DNA of 64,000 nt from Tricholoma matsutake (taxonomy: Eukaryota > Basidiomycota > Agaricomycetes > Agaricales > Tricholomataceae): positions 8,556,001-8,620,000 of the forward strand of contig AP026538.1 of the NCBI GenBank assembly GCA_026075535.2. The letters are read 5' to 3'. Below, piece after piece: positions 1 through 10,340 of the stretch (its first letter is position 1; each line of letters starts with the position of its first letter). A model generated the notes under the pieces. The model was not told the origin of the DNA. It made no database searches and worked only from the letters and a program-made list of their open reading frames with translations. Made by a program: the position numbers and the translations under genes.

Positions 1-578
1 CCTGCCATGTCCACCAAATCCTTGAACTCATCGATATAGTCGTCCACGGATCGACGTCCCTGGTGGTAAGTGGATGACTCAAGTTGTGTCACTGCTCGGT
101 GGCATTCATTGAGGGGGCAGAAGTGGCGTACGAACTCAGCTCAAAAGTCACCCCAAGTGGAGAAAGGTAGAGAACCGAGTTCTTTAGTTTGACGTAGGAT
201 ACGGTCCACATAGAGATAGGCGCGTTCAGATTTCATGTATGTGAAGGCCCAATAAATTTTTGCAGCCTCATCGACGAATTGATGCGACTGGAGACTAATG
301 TATAACTCACAGGAATTAAGGAATGCACATCCCTGCGCACGTGCACCATTAAATTCGGTGGGGGGGGACGGTTTGATCTGGGCACGTTCCTTAGTGGACG
401 CGTTTGGCAAAACATCGTTGTTGGGTGCGCTTGGAGTCATGAAGGGGGAACTATTAGTCGTAGGGTTAGCCTGGAGGGTCCTAACGAAGTTTTCAATCGT
501 AGATTTAAGCGAGTTGATTTGCGCGTGCATTCCGGAAACGTCGCTTTCAAGCGCATCAAAGCATTCTGATGCGTCCAT
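1..578 (-). pseudogene. Gypsy element D gag, N-terminal fragment
   Basis: The open frame begins at ATG 576-578 and runs leftward to the window edge. A stop at about 141-143 interrupts it (Trp-Gly-Asp-Phe then TGA, consistent with CGA to TGA). The N-terminus (Met-Asp-Ala-Ser-Glu...) is a heptad-like stretch, followed by a Ser/Thr/Pro linker and then a capsid-like segment (PTEFNGARAQG...SERAYLYVDRIL). That pattern resembles Ty3/Gypsy Gag capsid N-termini. The rest of the element lies outside the window, so the lineage cannot be set. It is distinct from the gags of elements A, B and C. Function in an intact element would be assembly of the virus-like particle. Gag identity is inferred from pattern and from the LTR-like leader just upstream. 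Confidence 0.6.
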
Positions 579-961
579 GTCGCTAGGGAGTGCGTTTGGC
601 GAAAATGATGGCGCAATAAAGGCGAGAGTATCTGGAACGGTGTGTAGGGACTCTGTGGAGCTTTGGGAAGCGTCGTCCAGTCTGTACCTGCCTATTTTGG
701 GCAGCGCATTCGCGATTTTCGGGCCTTAGGGGAGAGTTTTCTACTATAAGGGCAACCTAAGCCTCTAGCAAAGGGAAATCCGAAGAGAAAACTCTAAGGA
801 TCCCCTTGCTGATGCCCAGTATATGTGAAGACGACGAAAATCAAATATAACCTAAAAATAGAAAAAGGCGGAGATAGGCGGATCAAGGCCGCCGAATGAC
901 ATCATACCAAGGGGTATGTGTCGGAAGGGGTACTCCGCCTCTAAATATAAAAGTGTCAACA
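579..961 (-). repeat. Probable 5' LTR and leader of Gypsy element D
   Basis: On the minus strand this region starts with TGTTGACAC at 961, where homology to element B stops abruptly, and leads into the gag ATG at 578. It contains TATA-like stretches (TATATTTAG near 945 and TATATTTGATT near 845). The second LTR is outside the window, so the inner LTR border and the primer-binding site cannot be fixed. Confidence 0.45.
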
Positions 962-2139
962 TATACAAACATGATAGCAAGGGAAATTAGTAATAAAATC
1001 TGGAAAAATCATAGAAAATGAAGAATAGAAGGAAATGAGGTGGGGAAAAATATGGGACGAACATAAAAAATAGGAAAAACACACAGGGCACCCCCTTAGT
1101 CCCCTTACAGTTTGGCCAATTATTTCTTGGAACCTAGGTCCCAGTAGATCGTCCCCTTCAGGGTCTATACACACTGACATGTGTACATACTTGTGGGGCT
1201 TGTATACATCAGTTGCAGTGTCATTCTCATAGTATTGGGATAGGCAATCTGCTACTTTGTTGAGATCACCTTTGATGTAAGTGATGTTGAAATCAAATTG
1301 AGACATGTAGTCTATCCATCATCATTGACAATGGGACATGTCTGACTGCATCTTGAAGAACTCGAGGGCTTTATGATCTGTAATTACATGGATCTTATAC
1401 CTGACGAGCTTATCCTCCCAACGTTGGAGTGATTTGAGGATTGCCAGGGTTTCTAATTCATGGACGCATAATTCTGCTGCGCTGTCGTGAATTTCTTTGA
1501 CATGAATCCTGCAGGCCAACATTGTTGCCATGTCAGTCCTTGTCCATACATTGCCCCAACACCAGTTTTCGATGTGTCACATATGAACCATATCGGTTCA
1601 GCTGATTTGGGGTCTATGGGATGTATAATTGGTGTTTTCTGGCAGATACACTTAATCATGTTGAAGCACTGGTGATGGAGTGGACACCAGTGAAATGGTG
1701 TGCCATTCTGCATCATGGCCATGAGCAGTCCAGTGTAGGTAGTGATGTCAGGCAAGAAGTTTGCCATGTAGTTGACCAGGCCTACGAACCGTTGAATGTC
1801 ATTGTAATCATGGGGGGTTCTCCAGTCTATGATGCAGGCTAGTTTGCCCATATCGGGGTGGATCCCCTTGTCATCAATGACATGACCCAGGCAATCTACA
1901 CTCTTGGAGTAAAGATCACACTTGGACCACTTGAGGTATAGGGCATTGGACCTTAGATGGTCAAACACCTCCTTCAAATGATGCTCGTGTTCTTCAGTCG
2001 AACTTGAGAACACGAATATATCATCGAGGTAGACATGCATGTAACGCCCAAGGATGTTGCAAAATATCAACGTCATGAGTCATTGGAAGGTGGCTGGTGC
2101 ATTACAGTCCCCTTGTTGCATGATGTGGCTAACATATGT
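962..2139 (-). pseudogene. Gypsy element B pol, part 2: RT C-terminal half and RNase H
   Basis: Read on the minus strand, this begins in the RT fingers/palm with an HIMQQGDCNAPATFQ motif and a stop where Arg is expected (CAATGACTC, CGA to TGA). The catalytic YLDD box (YLDDIFVFS) is intact. The RT thumb follows (ending near KTPIIHP), then RNase H-like segments with an ICDTSKTGVGAMYGQ core and an HVITDHKALEFF motif. The tail (LNKVADCLSQYY, then DPEGDDLLGPRFQEI) is the usual Gypsy RNase H exit. Integrase is missing because element D abuts at 961. Frame changes occur near 1320 and 1460. It joins the part at 13626-15440, from which the solo LTR and element A1 separate it. Confidence 0.8.
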
Positions 2140-3313
2140 TGATAGGTTGTCTCCTTGGCTCAAGGGCCAATTCACCATTTCAACCATATTCTAATCACAT
2201 TGGCTAACTCCTACAATGTCCCAGACGCAGCATGATGCAGTCTATCAATCGCGATATCATATCGACCACATCAAAACATCACCAGCGACATTGATCGTAC
2301 CAAGAGCCCACATTGCACAAACTTAGGACTAACCCGAAAGCCCCTAAGATCCCTCTAAACGACCATCGAACATCCCCAATCAACTTCAAACAGCCATGAC
2401 CATGATTGAACATCGTCGACCATTGTCGAGCATTATCAATCAATATCAAGAGACTATGAGCGACATCGGGTGCTGCCTTCATTATCTAAATGGTGGAAGA
2501 CCATGCACTAGGACATATTCCAACTCGTGCTCAAACCTGCTGATCATAGGTCAGCCTTGTTTCAAGTCCCTATCGCATACAGAACCCGCTGGATGGATTA
2601 TTGTGAGACTTAGCACAGTTTATACACAAAGGACAGTCTCTTTTTAGTTCTTTCCCTTTATTACTCCTTCATCATATGATACATCTCTTTCTTCTTTGGG
2701 TTCCAGTCTCCTTTTTGGCCTTGTGCCTTAACTCATATCTTTTGCCTCATGTTCTACACATGTTTCTTATACCTTTTTAGGAAGTTTCTTTTAAAACATA
2801 TAAAACTCTGTAGTATCTACTTGAGAAAAAAAGAAAATCGTCTTCACCTATTGTCTCGCATACAGTTCTAAGCATCCAATCAACTTTCTAAAAACAATCT
2901 AAGTCTCTACAAGTTTTCTTGATCAACAAGAAACCTCTGTGATCATTGTGTCCTCGATCTTCCTTCAATCCTCTTGTCATTAGCACTAGCAACCATTTCA
3001 ACATGTTCTAGCCATTGACTATAGCCTTCGTATACTTTTGACCTATTGAAAGGTCCTTGGAATACACACTTTGACCATCAACGATAAACATTGTTCGTTG
3101 TTGATCTCGTCGATTGTCCTCGATATTGATCGATACTCAATCGGACTGCACCAAACACCTTCGTCTCTCATAGCACTAGTACCAAATAGTTATCTACCCA
3201 TAGGTTGGACCACAAACATTCGGAATGACTCACACCCTTCCTTGGACTCATCACAAATATCATTGATTGCCTCATTGGCAGTTTAGGTGGTTTTCCCAGG
3301 TTGAGTATCATCA
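2140..3313 (+). repeat. Solo LTR of family A, in reverse orientation to A1
   Basis: The segment starts TGATAGGTTG and ends GTATCATCA. It is the reverse complement of the family A LTRs at 3336-4472, 12446-13625, 27995-29190 and 36744-37939. It is flanked by a perfect 4-bp duplication ATGT (2136-2139 and 3314-3317), and removing it restores the element B reading frame (GTYVSHIMQQG). No internal sequence is attached, so it is a solo LTR formed by LTR-LTR recombination. With the adjacent A1 3' LTR it makes an imperfect palindrome of about 2.3 kb. Confidence 0.88.
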
Positions 3314-3335
3314 ATGTGCCCATAATTGTTGTGAG
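3314..3335 (-). pseudogene. 22-bp remnant of element B RT between two LTRs
   Basis: Read on the minus strand, these bases encode Leu-Thr-Thr-Ile-Met-Gly-Thr and run into the YVSHIMQQG motif at 2139 once the solo LTR and one ATGT copy are removed. They are therefore RT coding sequence of element B trapped between the solo LTR and A1. Confidence 0.7.
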
Positions 3336-4472
3336 TGATGATGTTTGTGATGAGTCAGAGGAGGGTTGTGAGACGTTCCGAAAGTTCATGGTCAAACCTC
3401 TGAGAAGATTACTAGTTAACACTAGTCGTGAAGGTAGTGTTATGAGAGACGAAGGCGTTTGTCATGGTCCGATCAAGTATCGATCAATATTGAGGGCAAT
3501 CGATGAGATCAATGGCAAACGAGTTTTATCGTTGATGGTCGATATGTGAATTATGGGGACCTTTTGATAGGTCAATGGTATATGAAGGGTGCGGCAAACT
3601 GCTATGAAGTGTTGGAAGGGTTGCTAGAACTACAACGAGAGGATCGAGGGAGGATTGAGGATGCGACAATTGCAGAGGTTTCTCATCAATCAAGAAAACC
3701 CACAGAGACTTAGATTGTTTTAGAAAGTTGATCGGATGCTTAGAACTGTATACGAGACGATATGTGAAGATGATTTCTTGTTATTTTCAAGTAGATACTA
3801 CAGAGTTTTATATGTTTTAAAGAAACTTCCTAAAATGGAATGAGAAACATGTGTAGAACATGAGGCAAAAGATATGAGTTAAGGCACAAGGCCATAAAGG
3901 AGACTGGAATCCAAACAAGAAAGATATATATATCATATGATGAAAGAGTAATAAAAGGAAAGAACTAAAAGAGACTGTCCTTTGTGTATAAACTGCGCTA
4001 AGTCTCGCAATAATGTGTCCAGTGGGTTCTGTGTGCGATAGGGACTTGGAATGAGGCTGACCTATGATCAGCAGGTTTGAGCACGAGTTGGAATACGTCC
4101 TAGTGCATGGTCTTCCACCATTTAGATAACGAAGGCGGTGCCTGATGTTGCTTGTAGTTTCTTGATATCGATCGATGACACTCGATGATGCTCAATGATG
4201 CTCGATCATGGTTGCAGCTTGTTCGAAGTTGGTTGGGGATGTTCGATGGTCGTGTAGGGGAATCTTAGTGACTTTCGGGGTAGTCCTAAGGTTGTGCAAT
4301 GTGGGCTTTTGATACGATCAATGTTGCTGGTGATGTTTTGACGCGGTCGATATGATATCGCAATTGATAGAGTGGGTCGCGCTGCATCTGGGACATTGTA
4401 GGAGTTAGCCGACATGATTAGAATGATGCTAAAGTGGTGAATCAGTCCTTGAGCCAAGGAGACAACCTATCA
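3336..4472 (-). repeat. 3' LTR of Gypsy element A1
   Basis: This is a direct repeat of 12446-13625. It starts TGATGATG and ends ACCTATCA (TG...CA). Relative to the other LTRs it lacks about 45 bp just after its first bases. The deletion lies between two short GATGATG repeats, so it is probably a microhomology deletion. Remaining differences from the 5' LTR are mostly CpG transitions. A TATATATATC tract near 3926 is a candidate core promoter element. Confidence 0.88.
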
Positions 4473-4493
4473 TCCTCCCCCTTACTGAAATTC
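4473..4493 (-). promoter_or_regulatory. Polypurine tract of element A1
   Basis: On the minus strand, TTTCAGTAAGGGGGAGGA lies directly against the 3' LTR start TGATAGG. That is the expected position of the plus-strand DNA primer. The same tract adjoins the 3' LTR of A2 at 29191. Confidence 0.85.
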
Positions 4494-4620
4494 TGACCGT
4501 CCCAGTCAGTCAAGCCAAAACAACCGGGTCATGTGACATTGTTGATCGCTGATTTAAGACGCATCGTGGTTTGAACTTTTCTCTTTTCATTCAATCTCTT
4601 CCTTCCATCTCCTCGACAAC

Positions 4621-6007
4621 ATGTCTATCCTCGCCGAACTCACTCTTCCCATCCTCAAACATGCGAAATTGATGCCTGAGGCTGGCAAAGCCGAAGAGTT
4701 GGACTTCGAAGTGTGGGGTCATGTTTTTTGTGAGAAAATAGTATGTCCTTCCCTTTTCTTGGGTTTATCTGCTTCCTACTCTCGTTTGATAGGCTGAATA
4801 CGACAACCTGATCGGGTCATTCGATGAGGCACACGACGAACGTGTGCAGGTGACATTAGACGAGGCAGTCGGCCTCTTCATACCATTCGCTCGTGAGGAT
4901 TGGGTTTTGTGGGGTGGGAAGTATCTTTTTGTGGAGTATTCAAGGAAGGTCGAGGAAGAGAGGAGGAGAGAGGAGGAGAGGGAGGCTTGGCAGGTGGCTG
5001 TCAAGGCAAAAGCAAAGAGGATCGAGGAACGACGAGACGTGCTGGTCGAGGCACGTCGAGCTTTCTTGGCCAAAGTCCAGGCCAAAACCGTTTCAAAGGA
5101 CAAATTCTGCGATTGTACAGCTGCACTCGAGCTGATGCGCCTCTTGATCGATTGGGACAAGGCTGCAGACAAAGCAGTGCCCCTGGTTGACGACCTACTG
5201 GATGTCGAGCAGATCGTCAAGAAGAGGAAGGCAGACGAGATGGACGATGAGGAGGAAGGTGAGGATGAATTGGATGAGGAGCCCATGGTCACAAAGTGGG
5301 TGCGCATAGAGGAAGGTGAGCTGATCACCTTCCATGGGCCAGTAAGTCATCATTTTCTTTCGATATCATTCAGGCTAATCATGCCTTTGATATTGCTTTA
5401 GTGTGATCGATGCGCCAGACTAAGGACGACTCAGGAGTGTATTGTCGAGGAGGGCGCCCCAAAGTGTAAGCGATGCACTCAAGGGCTACAAGGGTGCTAC
5501 TGGGAGGGAGTGTCGAGGCGAGGACTCCGACGAGGCGAGTCGAGGAAGAAGGCAAGCTCCAAGCGAGCTACAAAGGATAATGCAGAGTTGACGCAGTTGT
5601 TGACTCCCAGACGTAGTAAGTGATTCTTCTGCATAACCAATACAATTGCTAATCTGTATGATTACTTAGTGATATGCATCCGGGCTATCCAGCCCATCCA
5701 AAATGCGGAGGCCAGGCCCTCAAAAGTTGATGAGCACCCAAAATGCACGACGAAGGCAAAGGTGAAGTCAGCTGAGAATGACAAGGGGAAGGGGAAGGGG
5801 AAAGCGAGAGCATGAGAAGTTGAACCCAAGGTCGTGGGTATGGTTGAGGGGGCGTCAATGGGGGTGGAGGATGAGATGATGCAGTCGGATGCAGCAAGAC
5901 TCCGTCGTTGGTATTTGGCGGAAGTCCTGGTGTGAAAAAAGTTGGAAATGGAAGTGCTGATGGAGGAGATTGAGGTGTTAGAGAGGAAATGGGAGGAGTC
6001 CCAGTAG
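4621..6007 (+). pseudogene. Antisense coiled-coil / six-cysteine zinc-cluster gene carried by A1
   Basis: Four exons on the strand opposite to the retroelement: 4621-4740, 4793-5341, 5402-5615 and 5670-6007. All three introns are short GT-AG introns (52, 60 and 54 nt), and the joined exons total 1221 nt (406 codons plus stop). Exon 1 gives MSILAEL...PEAGKAEELDFEVW. Exon 2 has a DEAVGLFIPF/EDWVLWGGKYLF block, a long charged coiled coil rich in Glu/Arg/Lys, and an acidic DDEEEGEDELDEE stretch. Exon 3 starts directly with six cysteines spaced C-x2-C-x8-C-x8-C-x2-C-x6-C, followed by a basic Arg/Ser/Lys tail. This is close to the fungal Zn2Cys6 DNA-binding cluster. Exon 4 is Lys-rich and ends in a Leu/Glu coiled coil. 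Two in-frame TGA stops (5813-5815 and 5933-5935) are consistent with CGA to TGA, so this copy is broken. The gene begins 148 bp from the 3' LTR and runs convergently toward the integrase end. Function is unknown; DNA binding is inferred. Confidence 0.72.
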
Positions 6008-6332
6008 AATTTTGTTTTATTGTTTAAATTTTATCATTTTTCTTGTGTCTGAGCGAGATAAGGTTGAAATGAGAAATATTTCGTGCAATTGAAGCCAGGA
6101 AATGTAAGATATATGCAAAGAAACATAGGAAAGAGAGAAAAAAAAGAAAGTAAGATGGACAATTCATCAAAACGAGACATAGGGGAAAGGCTCAGAACTC
6201 CTTCATAGCCGAAAAACCCCGTCGAGCTTGCGCGAACACATTTCAAACGATATCACGACTTGTAATAGTACACTGTTATAAAATCGAGAGTTTGTTTCAA
6301 TATTGCAAGTAGAAAAAGAAAAGAAAAATGGT
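6008..6332. other. Gap between antisense gene and pol 3' end in A1
   Basis: This AT-rich, purine-rich non-coding stretch of about 325 bp separates the two convergent coding regions. A2 lacks most of it: sequence matching 5870 onward jumps near 30603 to sequence matching 6302. No gene is seen here. Confidence 0.6.
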
Positions 6333-7770
6333 TTATTCGTCTTCGTTGAGGTCAGGAATGCCCTCGTCGATGTCCCCGTTGATGTCCGATGTTGTTCGAA
6401 GTTGTTCGAGCCGACAATCATCGATATTGAAGAAGTTTGGAGGAAGGGGAATTGATTTCTGTGCTAGATAGGGTAGAATTCGGAAAGCTGCTACTGGTCA
6501 ATGAAGAACTGATCTGTCAAGCTTGCAAAGAATATAAGCGCTACCATAGTTTCTTGCGATGACTATGAGTGGGCCGAGATATTGAGCTCGCATTTTTCGA
6601 TTAAGAGCCTTTTCGATCTGTGTGTTTCGCATGAGTACGAGGTCACCTTTTTCGAAATTGTAGTCTCGAATTGTTTGCTTGTGAACTTCTTTGAAGCGTT
6701 TCGCAGCTTCTTGTCGAGCAGTGTAGACTCTAGAGTAGAGTACCTCGAGATTGGTCAAGCATTTCTGGAGTGCGATAGCACATTGGGCGATGAGATCGGT
6801 GGAGGAGAGTATCGAATCAGGTGGTGGTTGTAGATATGTCGCTTCTGAAATGTCGAGAGGGATGAGTGGATGAGAACCTGTGATTGCAAAATAGGGCGAA
6901 CAGCCCATTTGTTTTCAAACTGTTACCTGTTCTGCCCAAAATACCGAGTAGGTCCCAACCAACCATCGAGTTTGATCACCATCGATGGCCTTGTAGAGCG
7001 ATTGTCGTACATTGAAGTGGGCTCGTTCGACGAGGCCATTGGCATGAGAATTGTACCCACTTATGTGAATATGATTGATATGATATCGCTTCGACAAATA
7101 CTCAAGAGCAGAAAGGAATGCTGCACCGTTGTCAGTAACAATCTCATAAAGCGAGCCCCAACAACAAATGATTTCTTTGAAGATCCAATCGTTGATGGTA
7201 TTCGCTGTTTCCTTGCGAAGCATCCTGAACTCTGGCCAGTACAATATCGAACATCGACCTTGTACTATATAGTGATATCCACCAGAAGGTGGCATGTGCA
7301 TTGTGTTGATATAGACTTTTCCGAATAGAGGAGCAGGTGTGGCGACGATTGGTGGAATAAGAAGATTTCATGTTTGTCGCAACTGACAGTAGTGGCACAT
7401 TCGGATGTACCATGCGATATTGGCTTTCAGGTTGGGCCACCAGAATTATAGTACACCGTGAGACTTCATGGAGAAGATCATTTTGTGGCCGATATGGTCG
7501 TGTGACAACCAGATAATATCGATGTGATGCTCTGGAATCACAACGATCTTGTGTTTGCCATGACAATCTTTTCGCCATAGTTTGCTGGAATCTATGAAGA
7601 ACTCGGTGCAATATCACATGAAGGTAGCGTACTCTGTGTCTGATAGATGTGGGGGTCGCACCATATCGTCTAACCATTTATGAATGAGCAGTAATCGTTT
7701 GTCATCTTTCTTTGCTTTGTCCAATCTAGGTATGTCTTCATACAAAACGTCCTCCCCCTTACTGAAATCC
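6333..7770 (-). pseudogene. Element A1 integrase
   Basis: This is the C-terminal part of the Gag-Pol polyprotein and ends at a TAA (6333-6335, ...DLNEDE). Visible blocks are a CHYCQLRQ zinc-motif end near 7390, the core beginning FGKVYINTMHMP, then TDNGAAF, then GLVERAHF, and a C-terminal FEKGDLVLMRN / YLGPLIV module typical of Gypsy integrases. The catalytic triad should be D-D-E. Here the first Asp is Asn (codon at 7308-7310, ATC-AAC), while A2 keeps Asp at that position. The second Asp and the Glu (7026-7028) are present. Several stops interrupt the frame. No chromodomain is visible at the end. Confidence 0.78.
7750..7770 (-). promoter_or_regulatory. Internal copy of the polypurine tract (candidate central PPT) in A1
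   Basis: On the minus strand the sequence TTTCAGTAAGGGGGAGGA recurs here, between RNase H and integrase coding sequence. It is identical to the terminal PPT at 4473-4493 over 18 nt. The tract also encodes Phe-Ser-Lys-Gly-Glu-Asp in pol frame. The same is seen in A2 at 32042-32062. Confidence 0.6.
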
Positions 7771-9913
7771 GAAGCTTGGGCAAAAGTGGGATAAGTTGTG
7801 TGAGAGGGGAATGGTCAAATTGAGATTGGGTTGATTTGGTGAATGAAACCATGTAGTTTGTCAATCCAGTCGCCAAATTCTTCTTCTACTTTGACATCGT
7901 CATCTTTGGTTTGTCGAGGACATTGCGAAAGACTGTCCGGTCCATGGTGCGTACCTGCAACATGAACTAGGGTGAAGTGAAACGTTAGAATGGAGACTAT
8001 CCATCGGTTTATGCTAGCGCTAGGCACAATATCGGGATTTGAGAGCATGCCTTTAATATACCTCGCATTGACCTCGACGATAAGGTTTCATACCCCTATC
8101 AAGTATAAACAAAGTGCCCCAAGGGCTCAATATAGACCATAAAGCTTGAGTTTTGGTTGTGAAAACCACAATTTGTGGTTGTTAAGCGTGATCGAGCTGA
8201 ATCGACTGGAATATCACTTTCAAGGGTTATCGTGGTCGCATTGCATTAGGAAATAGCCGATGGCAATGCTCAATGTGTCGACTGCGAGGATTACTGGGGT
8301 GTTTGAGGTATAGTCAATGGCTCAAATTGCTGGCGAGTTTAGGAGTGCATGCTTGAGATCTTCTTGCGCTGCTACCTGAGATGGGCCGAATTTGAAGGGC
8401 ACATCTTTTTGAGTAAGATTGATTAGCGGAGCTGCTCGATGTGCAAAACTCTGGATGAAAATTCAACAACCTCCAATCGTTCCTAAGAACGCCTTAACTT
8501 CTGTGAGCGTACAACATGGACCCCATTTCTGGATCTTATCGATACATGTTGGGTCAGCCATTCAGCCTTGAATATTGCATCGATGACCTAAAACGATTAT
8601 CTCAGGGACACAAGCAAATAATTTTGGTCCAGAGAATGTCCCACCACAATACTTCATGCACTGGACGATGTGATTTAGGTTCTCGAAGTGTTCCCACACA
8701 AATCATCGAATGCCTGAGTTGTCAACAATCATTTCATAAGACCCACCAATTGTTTGATATTCCGATTTTGGACCCTTCACCGGTGTGTTGTCGATATAAG
8801 GGATTGTGATGTGAGGGACCTCGGGTTGTAGGATGAAAGTTATGTCATCGTGTAGGATCAGAACCGAGTTCGTCCAACCCATCAGTAGGGTGACAATTCA
8901 AAGTGCGCTGAATGGTGTCTGGAAAGTCGTTAGATCTCGAGAGGATTCAGATATGAGCCTTTCGTCAAATGCAACATATAAATGCAACATTCCACCACAA
9001 GCACGTCCTCCAAACTGTTCGGCTAAATGCTCGGGGATCGGGACGACGCCTGAGTGCTGAATTGTAACTTGGTTTAGCAGCTTGAGGCTGTGGACAATTT
9101 GGAGCAATTTTGCGTCTTTCTTCGCAATGCAAAACTATTGCAATCGGTATGACGAGTTCAACAACTCATAGACTCCTGCTTCGATCTTCTTTTTCAGCAT
9201 CTCACAAATTTGTTCATACAAACCAGGTGGTATGGGGATATTGTGTTTGACCCAAGGGGTATGTGGGACAACTGGGAACTCGATAGGGGGGAAGAAATTG
9301 GGTCGAAACCTTCCTCATTCGTTTTCGGTCCATGCGAACCCTGCTTGCTGGTTTCGAATGAAGTCATGCATGAGGTCTCATTCTTGAGGCCATAGGAAAT
9401 CTCCTGGATGATTTTGATTGATGATGTTTTTGCGTTCGAGGTTATATCAAGGAGTTGGTTTGAATATCGGAGGATGGGGATTTAGTGGAGGCATGTCTTG
9501 GAGGGGATCACCCTTGATGTGTCGAATAATTCTAAAATGATTGGGTAGTCCAGCCACGATTGGGTGGACCTTCTGTGCGACTGGTTTATACTTTTTCTTT
9601 GTCGATAAATAACTAGACTGTGGATTGTTGGAAATAACTGAGGAAGGGGAAACTGACGATGAAGAAGGTCGCATAGGTATAAACACCATCGAGGCGTTTC
9701 GAGGAATGTGGAACTCGTCACACACAGATAAATATAAGTTGGAAAGTGTCATGGATACTTCTTTGGAGGAGTCAATTTCGGGGATATTTGCAGTGCGCTC
9801 GATAAATATAGAGGAGTTAGAAGAGTCGAACAAGATGATGAAAGCACACTGTTCCGAAATTTCATTCTCTAACACTGAAAATCCTCTCGAACTACTTTTT
9901 GATGACGGTGCGA
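7771..9913 (-). pseudogene. Element A1 reverse transcriptase and RNase H
   Basis: The upstream linker (NHFRIIRHIKGDPLQDMPPLNPHPP) leads into RT. RT shows LYEQICEMLKKKIEAGVYE, FCIAKKD, HSLKLLNQVTI, TLPMGWTNS and the polymerase box at about 8787-8798. That box reads YIDN, not the expected YIDD; GAC to AAC is a CpG transition and A2 shares it. The thumb/connection carries KVKAFLG-like TEVKAFLGTIG. The RNase H core is AVDTLSIAIGYFL...KLKLYGLY, ending with HVAGTHHGPDSLSQ. At least seven in-frame stops are present, mostly at former CGA codons. The enzyme is inactive in this copy. Confidence 0.8.
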
Positions 9914-10340
9914 TCAAGGTATTGAGGGAATTGTAGCAGTCCGAGTTGAGTTAGGATTGCATATCGTGATGGTTTGCACTTCATTCTGATAGTTCCTAAT
10001 GACGCTTTCCATCAAGACGTCGAAAGGTCGTCCGAGTAGAATATCATATGCTGGGTCCCGAATAATATGTATCTGCATGTATAGGGTGATTCCACCGAGA
10101 TTGCAGGGTATGTTGCATGCTAAACCGAGTGTTTCATCCACAGTCCTGTTAGCAGACTGCATCGGAAGCCTAATCGAGGAGTCGTATGCTAGACCAAGTT
10201 CATGGCAAACATCTTCGGCCATCGATATGATCGAGGAACTGGGATCAACGACGCTTTCTACCTGGTTGTTACCATGGATGTCCATAATAACTGATCTAAT
10301 CGATGAAGTTTCTTTAGCGACGACAAAAGGCTGAGGGATT
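9914..10340 (-). pseudogene. Element A1 aspartic protease region
   Basis: An open stretch of 123 codons (9914-10285) gives MDIHGNNQVESVVDPSSS, then ISMAEDVCHELGLAYD, then IRDPAYDILLGRPF. The layout is that of a retropepsin-like domain: active-site loop near the start, ILLGRPF flap-end motif near the end. The usual D-S/T-G triad reads D-P-S-S here and in A2, so this is a family feature rather than damage. It follows Gag in the same frame, interrupted by CGA-to-TGA stops, for example near 10350. Confidence 0.68.

Noticed and set aside
4765..5328. 187-codon Ser-rich minus-strand frame, as an Env-like or extra retroelement ORF
   Set aside because: It is antisense to the charged coiled-coil exon. 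The plus-strand reading has matching introns in two copies and a cysteine cluster, while this one has neither signal peptide nor membrane segment.
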